Below, piece after piece: positions 1-8,448 of a DNA stretch of 64,000 nucleotides. Both the position numbers and the translations under genes were made by a program. The notes under the pieces were generated by a model. That model had not been told where the DNA came from. It did not search any database and saw only the letters and a program-made list of their open reading frames with translations. The stretch is from Pelagibacteraceae bacterium AG-470-G21 (GTDB lineage Bacteria; Pseudomonadota; Alphaproteobacteria; Pelagibacterales; Pelagibacteraceae): the NCBI GenBank assembly GCA_003211555.1, contig QCSH01000001.1, positions 62,001 to 126,000 on the forward strand, written 5' to 3'. Each line of letters starts with the position of its first letter. The first letter of the stretch is position 1.

Positions 1-602
1 CAGTTGCCAAAAACTTAGCACAACACTACAAATTATTTTATTTAGATACTGGAAAATTGTATCGCCTCATTGGCAAAATGAAAATAAGTAATAAAAACAC
101 AAACTATAAAATGATAAAATATAAGATTAAAAATTTGAAAATTAGTGATCTAAATAAAATTGAATTACTAAATAATAAAGTTGCAGCTTCTGCGTCAATA
201 GTTGCGAGAGATAATAATATAAGAAGTATTGTAAAAAATTTTCAAATATTATGTGCATATAATCCACCTAGAAATTTTAAAGGATCAATTCTCGATGGAA
301 GAGATATAACTTCAGTAATTATGAAGGATGCTATGTTTAAGTTCTATATAACTGCAAATTTAAAAGTTAGGGCGAAGAGAAGATTTATAGAATTTAAAAA
401 ATTGAAGAAGAAAACTTCCTACAATCAGGTGCTAAAAAGCCTAAAAAAACGGGATAATTTAGATAAAAATAGAAAACATAGTCCACTAAAAAGAACGGAA
501 GATTCAATCTTGATTAATACTTCTAAATTAAGTAAGAAAGCGTGCTTTTTAAAAATAAAAAGAATTATTGATAAAAAATTAAATATTAATGGAAATATAT
601 AA
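1..602 (+). CDS. cmk: Cytidylate kinase, 5'-truncated by window edge
   Basis: Frame is open from nt 3 (VAKNLAQHYKLFYLDTGKLYRLIGK...); contains SIVARDNNIR, GSILDGRDI and KFYITANLKVRAKRR typical of CMP kinase; followed by rpsA as in many bacteria. Confidence 0.9.
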   Translation, partial: VAKNLAQHYKLFYLDTGKLYRLIGKMKISNKNTNYKMIKYKIKNLKISDLNKIELLNNKVAASASIVARDNNIRSIVKNFQILCAYNPPRNFKGSILDGRDITSVIMKDAMFKFYITANLKVRAKRRFIEFKKLKKKTSYNQVLKSLKKRDNLDKNRKHSPLKRTEDSILINTSKLSKKACFLKIKRIIDKKLNINGNI

Positions 603-2319
603 AGATTTAAATTCACCTGCAAATCAACAATTTGAAAAGCTATTAAATTCTCAGTTATCAAAAAACAAAATCGAAGAAGGAAAAATTATAGAGGGTAAGA
701 TAACCAAAATAACAGACAAATTTGTGTTTATTTTTATCCCAGGCTTAAAAAGTGAGCCTATAGTAGATATAAGTGAGCTTAAAATGATAGGCTTAAATGA
801 TAAGATAACAGCAGGAAATAATATACCAGTTTTACTTGAGAAAATTGAGGATAAAAATGGAGAAGTTGTTGTATCTGCAATCAAAGCACAAAAAATTAAA
901 GGCTGGTATAAACTTGAGAAAGCCTATGAGGATAATGAGTCGATTATGGGCAAGATTACCAGTAAATGTAAAGGCGGGGTAATTGTTGAGCACTCTGAGA
1001 CTGGTTCTTTAATGTTTTGTCCAGGATCACAAATTAGTGACAAGCCTTTAAAAAATATAGATCATTTAATTGGAGTAGAACAAAAGTTTGCAATCATAAA
1101 ATTAGATAAGATTAGAGGCAATGCGTGTGTGTCACGAAGACAAATCGTTTCATCAAATAAGAGAGAAGACAAAGCAAAGATTATAGAAAAATTCAAAGTT
1201 GGGGATATTATTAAAAATGCTGTTGTAAAGGGTTACTCATCATTTGGTTGTTTTTTTGAAGTGAATAATGAGATTGATGTTTTAGTTCATATTCAAGAAG
1301 TTTCATATTCAAGAGTTAATCACCCAGATGAAATATTTAATATAGGAGAAAAACACGATCTTAAGGTAATTTCCATTGATAAAGAAAAATTACAAATTGG
1401 ATGTTCTATAAAACAACTTTCACCTGACCCATTTGAACACATATCTAATTATGAAATAGGAAAAAAATATGAGGTTAAAGTTGACAAAATAACTGAATAT
1501 GGATGTTTCTGCTCTTTAGAACCAGGACTAAGCACGTTGTTACATAGTAGTGAGATGAGTTGGACTAAAAGAAATATTACTCCAAAGAAAATTTTTAAAG
1601 TTGGCGACATGATAGAATGCATAATAACGGAAATTGATAAAGATAAAAGAAGAGTGGCTATTTCCCATAAACTAGCATTAGATAATCCTTATCAGGTATT
1701 TATGGATAAATATCCTGAAGGTAGTGAAGTTGAAGGTGTAGTATCAAGTACAAATGAATATGCTTTGTATGTTAAATTAGATAAGTTTGAAATTGATGGG
1801 TTTTTGCATGCTAATGACTTAAGTTATACCAATAGTCCAGACGAAGAATTAAGAAAATATAAAAAAGGTCAAAAATTAAAAGTTAAAGTTTTAGAGATCA
1901 AAAAAGAAGAACAAAAAATAAGAATTGGATTAAAACAAATCGGCAAAGATCCATTTGATTGGTTCAAAGATAAAAAAATAAATGATATAATTACTGTGCA
2001 GGTAGTATCTACTGATAATAAAGGTTTAACTGTAAAACCAGAAAATTGTGAATTAGATTTTTTAATAAAAAAATCAAATATAGCTGTAAACTCTAATGAT
2101 GCTAGACCATCAAGGTTTGTAGGTGGTGAAAGAATAGATGCTGCAATATCAGAATTGAATATTGAAAAAAGAAAAGTAAGCTTAAGTATAAAACTGCTTG
2201 AAGAACTACAAAATAAAGAGGCCGTATCTAAGTTTTCAAGTCCTTTAAGTGGTAAAAATCTTCCGTTTTCATCTTTATCTGAAAAATTAGATGATAAAAA
2301 TAAAAAGGAAGATGAGTAA
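589..2319 (+). CDS. rpsA: 30S ribosomal protein S1
   Basis: 576 aa with repeated S1 domains (e.g. GCFFEVNNEIDVLVHIQEVSY, GCFCSLEPGLSTLLHSSEMSW); downstream of cmk. Confidence 0.96.
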   Translation: MEIYKDLNSPANQQFEKLLNSQLSKNKIEEGKIIEGKITKITDKFVFIFIPGLKSEPIVDISELKMIGLNDKITAGNNIPVLLEKIEDKNGEVVVSAIKAQKIKGWYKLEKAYEDNESIMGKITSKCKGGVIVEHSETGSLMFCPGSQISDKPLKNIDHLIGVEQKFAIIKLDKIRGNACVSRRQIVSSNKREDKAKIIEKFKVGDIIKNAVVKGYSSFGCFFEVNNEIDVLVHIQEVSYSRVNHPDEIFNIGEKHDLKVISIDKEKLQIGCSIKQLSPDPFEHISNYEIGKKYEVKVDKITEYGCFCSLEPGLSTLLHSSEMSWTKRNITPKKIFKVGDMIECIITEIDKDKRRVAISHKLALDNPYQVFMDKYPEGSEVEGVVSSTNEYALYVKLDKFEIDGFLHANDLSYTNSPDEELRKYKKGQKLKVKVLEIKKEEQKIRIGLKQIGKDPFDWFKDKKINDIITVQVVSTDNKGLTVKPENCELDFLIKKSNIAVNSNDARPSRFVGGERIDAAISELNIEKRKVSLSIKLLEELQNKEAVSKFSSPLSGKNLPFSSLSEKLDDKNKKEDE

Positions 2320-2323
2320 TTAA

Positions 2324-2614
2324 TTGGCTACAAACAAATCAGAAATAATCAATATTTTAGCTAAAAATTATCCAAACTTTTTAAAAAGAGATTTAAAAAA
2401 AATTGTAGAAATTTTTATTTCTGAGTTAAGAAATTCACTAAAAAGACATGAAAGAGTAGAATTAAGAGATGTATTTTCTTTAGAACCAAGATTAAAAAAA
2501 GCTAGATATGCAAGAAACCCTAAAAATAACGAAAAGGTATATGTTGATGAGAAATACTCCATAAACTTTAAATCTTCAAAAATGTGGTCAAAAAAAATTA
2601 ATGAGGAAAAATAG
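2324..2614 (+). CDS. ihfB: Integration host factor beta-subunit / HU family DNA-binding protein
   Basis: HU/IHF fold length with ARNPKNNEKVYVDEKYSINFKSSK (RNP motif); rpsA-ihfB order. Confidence 0.85.
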   Translation: MATNKSEIINILAKNYPNFLKRDLKKIVEIFISELRNSLKRHERVELRDVFSLEPRLKKARYARNPKNNEKVYVDEKYSINFKSSKMWSKKINEEK

Positions 2615-3272
2615 AGTTTTCATAGCCTGTGATACTACTGATATTAAAAAATTAAGAAAAATTTTAAAAGAGACGAAAAATAAAAAAATAGTTTTTGGTT
2701 ACAAATTTGGTTTAGAATTTTTAAACTCAAAAAATGGCAGGAAATTTGTAGGATCGCTAAAGAAATTAATAACATTTGGAGATTATAAATTTTCAGATAT
2801 ACCTAATACTTGCTCTTCGGCAATAAAAGCAGTTAGTGACTTAAATTTTAATTACATAACAATACACATCAGTTCGGGTTTAAATGCTTTAAAGGCTGCA
2901 AAGAAAGTAGCTGGAAAAACAAAATTAATTGGAGTAACAATACTCACATCGCTAGATAATAGGTCTTTAAAACAAATTGGATATTCAAAAAGTTTACAAA
3001 ACATAGTTAAACATCAAGCTAAATTAGCCTCCAAAGCAAATCTAGATGCAGTGGTGTGTAGTTCTCATGAAGTAAAAGATGTAAAAAAAATATTTAAGAA
3101 AGAAATAATTACTCCAGGGATAAGATTTGAAAATGATTTTAATGACCAAAAAAGAGTTGTAACACCAAAAAAAGCTTTCCTAAATGGGAGTGACTGGATC
3201 GTTATTGGAAGACCAATTACAAAAGGAAATATTAAAAAAAATATTCAAAAGTTAATAGATCATCTAAATTGA
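2601..3272 (+). CDS. pyrF: Orotidine 5'-phosphate decarboxylase
   Basis: FGDYKFSDIPNT active-site motif (DxKxxD), GVTILTS, TPGIR, IGRPIT. Confidence 0.92.
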   Translation: MRKNRVFIACDTTDIKKLRKILKETKNKKIVFGYKFGLEFLNSKNGRKFVGSLKKLITFGDYKFSDIPNTCSSAIKAVSDLNFNYITIHISSGLNALKAAKKVAGKTKLIGVTILTSLDNRSLKQIGYSKSLQNIVKHQAKLASKANLDAVVCSSHEVKDVKKIFKKEIITPGIRFENDFNDQKRVVTPKKAFLNGSDWIVIGRPITKGNIKKNIQKLIDHLN

Positions 3273-3931
3273 TTATGGATGCAAAAATTTGTGGAGTTAA
3301 AAATTCTAGTACATTAAATTTTTTATTGAAACATAAATACCCCCCTAAATACATAGGGTTTATTTGTAATTATCCAAAATCAAAAAGGTATTTGAATTTT
3401 GGTGATTTAAAAAAACTATTAAAAGTTACAAAAAACCCAAAAGTAAATTTTGTATCAGTCTTAGTTGATCCAAATGAGGAAACTTTGAGAAAAATAAGTA
3501 AATTAAATTTTGATTATTTGCAATTATATGATGTGAGTCCAGAGAAAACTTTAAAAATTAAAAAAGATTTAAAAATAAAAGTAATAAGTGCAATTACAGT
3601 TAGTGATATTGAAGATGTTCTAATGTACAAAAAGTATAGAAATATTTCAGATATTATTTTATTTGATAGCAAGGGGTATGAAAAATCTGAGAGTTTTAAT
3701 CATCATTTGTTAAAAATTGTATCTGATAAAATAAAGATAATGTTGGCTGGAAATATAAAATATATTGAAAAACTTGATAAATATAACAAAATAGCAGATA
3801 TTATTGATTTATCAGGTAGCTTAGAAACTAATGGTGAAAAAGATATTTCAAAAATTAACATTTTTTTAAAAAATTTAAATAAATTAAAATATGAAACTAA
3901 AAAAAAAAATTCCACTTATAGATCAACATAA
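3269..3931 (+). CDS. trpF: Phosphoribosylanthranilate isomerase (divergent)
   Basis: N-terminal AKICGVKN (catalytic Cys), IILFDSKG (catalytic Asp), MLAGN; adjacent to trpB and trpA. Confidence 0.85.
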   Translation: MIMDAKICGVKNSSTLNFLLKHKYPPKYIGFICNYPKSKRYLNFGDLKKLLKVTKNPKVNFVSVLVDPNEETLRKISKLNFDYLQLYDVSPEKTLKIKKDLKIKVISAITVSDIEDVLMYKKYRNISDIILFDSKGYEKSESFNHHLLKIVSDKIKIMLAGNIKYIEKLDKYNKIADIIDLSGSLETNGEKDISKINIFLKNLNKLKYETKKKNSTYRST

Positions 3932-5120
3932 TAAATATGGATTTTGGGGAGGTAAGTTTGGAGGGAGTTATATCCCTGAAACACTAAAAAAACCTGTTGA
4001 TGATCTAACTAAAGAATTTCAAAGACTTAGAAAAAATAAATCCTTTCTCATAAAAAGAGATTATTATTTTAAGAATTATGTGGGTGCACCTACAAGATTT
4101 TTAAAATTAGATAAATTATCTAAACATTTGGGAGGTGCTCAAATTTGGGCGAAGGTAGTGTCAGATGCAAATGGTGGAGCACACAAGATTTATAATGCTA
4201 CAGTTCACGCACTTATATGCAAAACTATGGGTAAAAAATATATAGTTGGTGATACAGGAGCTGGATATGCAGGAAAAATGTTGAGTATGGCTGCTAAAAA
4301 ATTTGGTCTAAAATGTAAAATTTTTATGGGAGCTAAAGATATAAAAAGACAAAAGCCTAATTGTGATGCGATGAAAAAAAATGGTGCTGAAATTATTCCA
4401 GTAACCACTGGTAGTCAAACTTTGGTCGACGCTGTAAGCGAATGTATGCGTTATTGGGTTTCAAATTGTGATACTACACATATGTGTGTTGGATCTACCG
4501 TTGGTCCAAACATATTTGTTAAAATATGTGGCTGGAGTACAGCCCAAATATCTAGAGAGTTAAAGGTTCAATTGTTATCTGAATTTAAAAAAATACCGAA
4601 AAAAATTAAATTAATTAATTGTGTCGGCGGAGGAAGTTCTGCATATGGATTTTGGAGTGAATTTATTGATTTTCCAAAAAATCAAATAGAATTAATTGGC
4701 GTTGAAGCCGGAGGTCCAAAAAATTCTAAATTACACGCTGCTCCGTTAAGCCGTGGTGCAAAATTGGGTATTTTACACGGTGCAGCCTCTTATGTTTGCC
4801 AAAATAATGAAGGACAAATTAATGAAACTGAATCTATTAGTGCGGGACTAGATTATCCAGGTGTAAGTCCAATTCATTGTTTTCTCAAAGATGTAAAAAG
4901 AGCAAAATATACATTTGCAACTGATGAGGATGCCTTAAATGCATATAAATTAGTTACAGAATATGAAATGCTCAAACCTAGTTTAGAGCCTTGCCATGCA
5001 TTTGCGGAGGCAATAAGAATTGCTCCGAAATTGACAAAAGATAATATCATAATTGTTAATTCTTGTGGAGATGCAAAAAAAGATAGGGATATTTTAAAAC
5101 AAAGATTGGCAAAAAAATGA
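3891..5120 (+). CDS. trpB: Tryptophan synthase beta chain, strongly atypical
   Basis: KYGFWGGKFGGSYIPETL start, GGAHK (PLP lysine), TGAG, GGGS, ISAGLDYPGVSP, LEPCHA; between trpF and trpA. Several otherwise conserved residues are changed (see findings). Confidence 0.85.
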   Translation: MKLKKKIPLIDQHNKYGFWGGKFGGSYIPETLKKPVDDLTKEFQRLRKNKSFLIKRDYYFKNYVGAPTRFLKLDKLSKHLGGAQIWAKVVSDANGGAHKIYNATVHALICKTMGKKYIVGDTGAGYAGKMLSMAAKKFGLKCKIFMGAKDIKRQKPNCDAMKKNGAEIIPVTTGSQTLVDAVSECMRYWVSNCDTTHMCVGSTVGPNIFVKICGWSTAQISRELKVQLLSEFKKIPKKIKLINCVGGGSSAYGFWSEFIDFPKNQIELIGVEAGGPKNSKLHAAPLSRGAKLGILHGAASYVCQNNEGQINETESISAGLDYPGVSPIHCFLKDVKRAKYTFATDEDALNAYKLVTEYEMLKPSLEPCHAFAEAIRIAPKLTKDNIIIVNSCGDAKKDRDILKQRLAKK

Positions 5121-5917
5121 GCTCACCAATAAGTTTAGCATTCAAAAAGGCAAATATTAACAATAGACCAGCATTATTAACATACACCGTTGCCGGTGAT
5201 AATAATAAAAAAAAATCTTTAGAAATTTTAAAAGCAATTTCAAATTACGTTGATATTTGTGAAATAGGTTTTCCTCATAACACACCTATTGCTGATGGTG
5301 GTCAAATACAAACAAGTGCATACCGAGCAATTAAGAATGGGATTAAAATTTCAGATGTTTTTGATATTGTTAAAAAGTACAAAAAAGATAAAAATGCTAA
5401 GCCTGTTATATTGATGGGTTACTATAATATGATCTTTCAATATAATGAATCTAAATTTTTAAAAAAGTGTAGAGAAGTAGGTGTCGATGGTCTTATAGTG
5501 GTTGATCTACCATGGCCTGAAAATAAAAAATTTGCGAGTAAATGTAAAAAAAATTTAATTAATTTTATACAATTATTATCTCCAACAACATCATCGGTAA
5601 GGTTGAAAAAGATTATAAAAGATTCACATGATATGATATATTATATAAGTATGTTATCTACAACAGGTGGAAAACTTAAAGTTTCCCCAAAACAAATTTT
5701 ATTAAATTATAAAAAAATAAAAAAAATTAATCCAAGAAAAAAATGTGTTATTGGATTTGGAATCACAGAAAAAAATATCTCTAAACTAAAATCTTCAGAT
5801 GGTTTGGTTGTTGGAAGTCAAATAAGTAAAGAAATATCAAGAAGTTTAAACAATAGACAAAATCCTGTCACAAATGTAAGTAGACTTGTAAAAAAATTAA
5901 AAAATAAGATTTTATGA
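5117..5917 (+). CDS. trpA: Tryptophan synthase alpha chain
   Basis: CEIGFPHNTPIADGGQIQ (Glu49/Asp60 equivalents), GVDGLIVVDLPWPE, YYISMLSTTG, GFGI; overlaps trpB stop. Confidence 0.9.
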   Translation: MSSPISLAFKKANINNRPALLTYTVAGDNNKKKSLEILKAISNYVDICEIGFPHNTPIADGGQIQTSAYRAIKNGIKISDVFDIVKKYKKDKNAKPVILMGYYNMIFQYNESKFLKKCREVGVDGLIVVDLPWPENKKFASKCKKNLINFIQLLSPTTSSVRLKKIIKDSHDMIYYISMLSTTGGKLKVSPKQILLNYKKIKKINPRKKCVIGFGITEKNISKLKSSDGLVVGSQISKEISRSLNNRQNPVTNVSRLVKKLKNKIL

Positions 5918-6846
5918 ACTGGATAACAAAAGCTTTAAGTTTTGGTGAAAAGATAAAAAAGGTTTTAAAAAAGAGACCTACCAAAGAAGATATTGCGAAT
6001 TCTGATTGGACTAGCTGTTGTAAAGGTCCAATACTAAAAAAAGAGCTTCAAGAAAATTTATGGGTTTGTAATTCATGTGGAAAACATCACAGAATTAATT
6101 GTAGACAAAGATTTGATATTATCTTCGGTAAAAATGCTTATGAAATTCTAGATACACCAATACCTGCACAAGATCCACTTGGATGGGTAGATACCAAATC
6201 TTACAAAGATAGATTAAAATCAGCAAGAGTAAAAACGAACCAAGATTCTGCTGTAATGATTGCTAAAGGTACTTTGAACGGTATGGAGATAACAGTTGGA
6301 GCCATAAACTTTGATTTTATCGGAGGTTCAGTTGGGGCAGCAGAAGGAGAGGCAATTATTTATGGTGTTCAACACGCAATTGATAACCAAACACCGTTTG
6401 TGTTCTTTCCTTGTGGTGGAGGGCAAAGAATGTTTGAGTCTCCTATCGCACTTGCTAATATGACAAGAACAACACTTGCAATTAATGAGCTTAAAAAAAA
6501 TAATCTTCCTTATTTAGTTTGTTTCACTGATCCAACAGCTGGAGGAATTACAGCTTCTTTTGCAATGTTAGGTGACATTCATTTTGCTGAGCCTGGTTGC
6601 TTAATAGCTTTTGCAGGAAAAAGAGTTATACAAGCAACTGTCAAGGAAGAACTTAGTTCTGACTTTCAGACTTCTGAATTTGTCGAAAAGCATGGATTTG
6701 TAGATAGAATTGTCGAACGAAAAGATTTAAAAACAGAAATAAGCCTACTATTATCAATATTGTTAAAAAAAGATAACGCGGTAAATGAAAAGCAAATAAA
6801 TGAAACTTCAGACAATATTGAACCGCTTACAAAAGCTGCATCCTAA
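5914..6846 (+). CDS. accD: Acetyl-CoA carboxylase carboxyltransferase beta subunit
   Basis: N-terminal Zn-ribbon-like segment, DPTAGGITASFAMLGD, FAGKRVIQATVKEEL, trpA-accD-folC order. Confidence 0.93.
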   Translation: MNWITKALSFGEKIKKVLKKRPTKEDIANSDWTSCCKGPILKKELQENLWVCNSCGKHHRINCRQRFDIIFGKNAYEILDTPIPAQDPLGWVDTKSYKDRLKSARVKTNQDSAVMIAKGTLNGMEITVGAINFDFIGGSVGAAEGEAIIYGVQHAIDNQTPFVFFPCGGGQRMFESPIALANMTRTTLAINELKKNNLPYLVCFTDPTAGGITASFAMLGDIHFAEPGCLIAFAGKRVIQATVKEELSSDFQTSEFVEKHGFVDRIVERKDLKTEISLLLSILLKKDNAVNEKQINETSDNIEPLTKAAS

Positions 6847-8065
6847 AGAAATTGACCTTAGCCTAGATAGAGTTAAGAACCTTTGTAATAAATTAGGTGA
6901 TCCACAAAAAAAATTAAAATATATATCAGTAGTCGGTACAAATGGTAAGTATTCAACTATACAGGCAGTAAGATCAATTTTAAAATCTGCTAATATAAAC
7001 TGTAACATTTATACCAGCCCACATATTCAAAAAATTAATGAGAGATTTATATTTAACGATGAAGAAATATCAGACGATAGCTTATCTAATTTATTAATAG
7101 AAGTTGAAAATGTTAATAGTGGTGAACAAATAACTTATTTTGAAATATTGACTGCAGCATATTTTTATCATGCAAGTAAATTTAAAGACAAAATAAATAT
7201 AATAGAAAGTGGATTATTTCATAGATTTGATGCAACAAATATTATTGATAATAATTTATCTAGTATTGTTACTTCAATAGGTTTGGATCATTTAGATTGG
7301 TTGCCAAAAAATGAGCAAAATATTGAAAAAATTGTTTACGAAAAAACTTCGTCATTACTGAAATCAAATATAACTGTGAGCAAACAAAGCACCGAAGAAA
7401 TTTTAAAATTAATAAGTAAATCAATTCAGAACAATCAATCAAAAAAAATAATTTATAAAGATCATTTTAATTATTCATTAAACGAGAATAATTTTATTTA
7501 CTATGAAGATGAATATGGAGGAATAAAAGTACCAAAACCAAATCTTTTAGGCAACTTTCAAATAGATAATTGTGCTGCGGCTATTGCAACAATAAGAAAT
7601 TTACAATTAGGAGTAAAAGATGAAAATATTAAAGAAGGTGTTACTAAAATAAAAAGTATTGCAAGACTTCAGGAAATTACATCAGGTAAGCTTAAAAATA
7701 TATGTAAGAATAATAGATTATATTTAGATGGTTCACATAATCCTTTAGGTGCTAAAGCTCTGAATGAATATTTGAATACGTTAAATTGTAATAAGCATTT
7801 GATACTTGGAATGATGTCTAACAAAAATCATGAAGAATATATTAGCTACTTTAATAATATATCTTCTATAACAACCATTGATGTTCCAAACCAACCAAAT
7901 GCTATCACGGGAGAGGAATTGAAGAAAAAATTAAATAAATATCCCAATGTAAATTATAAAAAATCTATTGAAGAGGCTCTTAATTCCCTAATTACAGATA
8001 AAGATGATTTAATTATGATGACGGGATCTTTATATCTTGCTGGTGAATTACTTAACAGAAATTAA
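6800..8065 (+). CDS. folC: Folylpolyglutamate synthase / dihydrofolate synthase
   Basis: LHPKEIDLSLDRV, VGTNGKYST, YTSPHI, FDATNII, LDGSHNP. Confidence 0.92.
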   Translation: MKLQTILNRLQKLHPKEIDLSLDRVKNLCNKLGDPQKKLKYISVVGTNGKYSTIQAVRSILKSANINCNIYTSPHIQKINERFIFNDEEISDDSLSNLLIEVENVNSGEQITYFEILTAAYFYHASKFKDKINIIESGLFHRFDATNIIDNNLSSIVTSIGLDHLDWLPKNEQNIEKIVYEKTSSLLKSNITVSKQSTEEILKLISKSIQNNQSKKIIYKDHFNYSLNENNFIYYEDEYGGIKVPKPNLLGNFQIDNCAAAIATIRNLQLGVKDENIKEGVTKIKSIARLQEITSGKLKNICKNNRLYLDGSHNPLGAKALNEYLNTLNCNKHLILGMMSNKNHEEYISYFNNISSITTIDVPNQPNAITGEELKKKLNKYPNVNYKKSIEEALNSLITDKDDLIMMTGSLYLAGELLNRN

Positions 8066-8382
8066 ATATTCTCTTTTATAAAAGCCACAATATCGCTCTT
8101 TGGTGTGGCTCCAACTTTAGTAGCTTTTAATTCACCTCCTTTAAACAAAAGCATTGTAGGAATACCACGAACTCCGTACTTAGTAGGCATATTAGGTTCT
8201 GAGTCTATATCATGCTTTGCAATAACAATATCATTAGCCATTTCATCAGAAATTTCCTCCAAAATAGGTCCAACCATTTTACATGGTCCGCACCATTCAG
8301 CCCAAAAATCTACTAAAACTGGTTTTTCGTTTTTTAAAACTTGCTCTTCAAATTTTTCATCTGTAACTTTTAATGTAGCCAT
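8062..8382 (-). CDS. trxA: Thioredoxin
   Basis: VDFWAEWCGPCKMVGP active site, GIPTMLLFKGG. Confidence 0.97.
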   Translation of the reverse strand: MATLKVTDEKFEEQVLKNEKPVLVDFWAEWCGPCKMVGPILEEISDEMANDIVIAKHDIDSEPNMPTKYGVRGIPTMLLFKGGELKATKVGATPKSDIVAFIKENI

Positions 8383-8448
8383 TAACTTTATATATAAATT
8401 AAAATTTTTTTATCAATAGTTAAAAAGAAAATGTTAAAATTATCCACA

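Noticed and set aside
8105-8419. Plus-strand ORF opposite trxA
   Set aside because: Antisense to a clear thioredoxin; low-information sequence with no domain.
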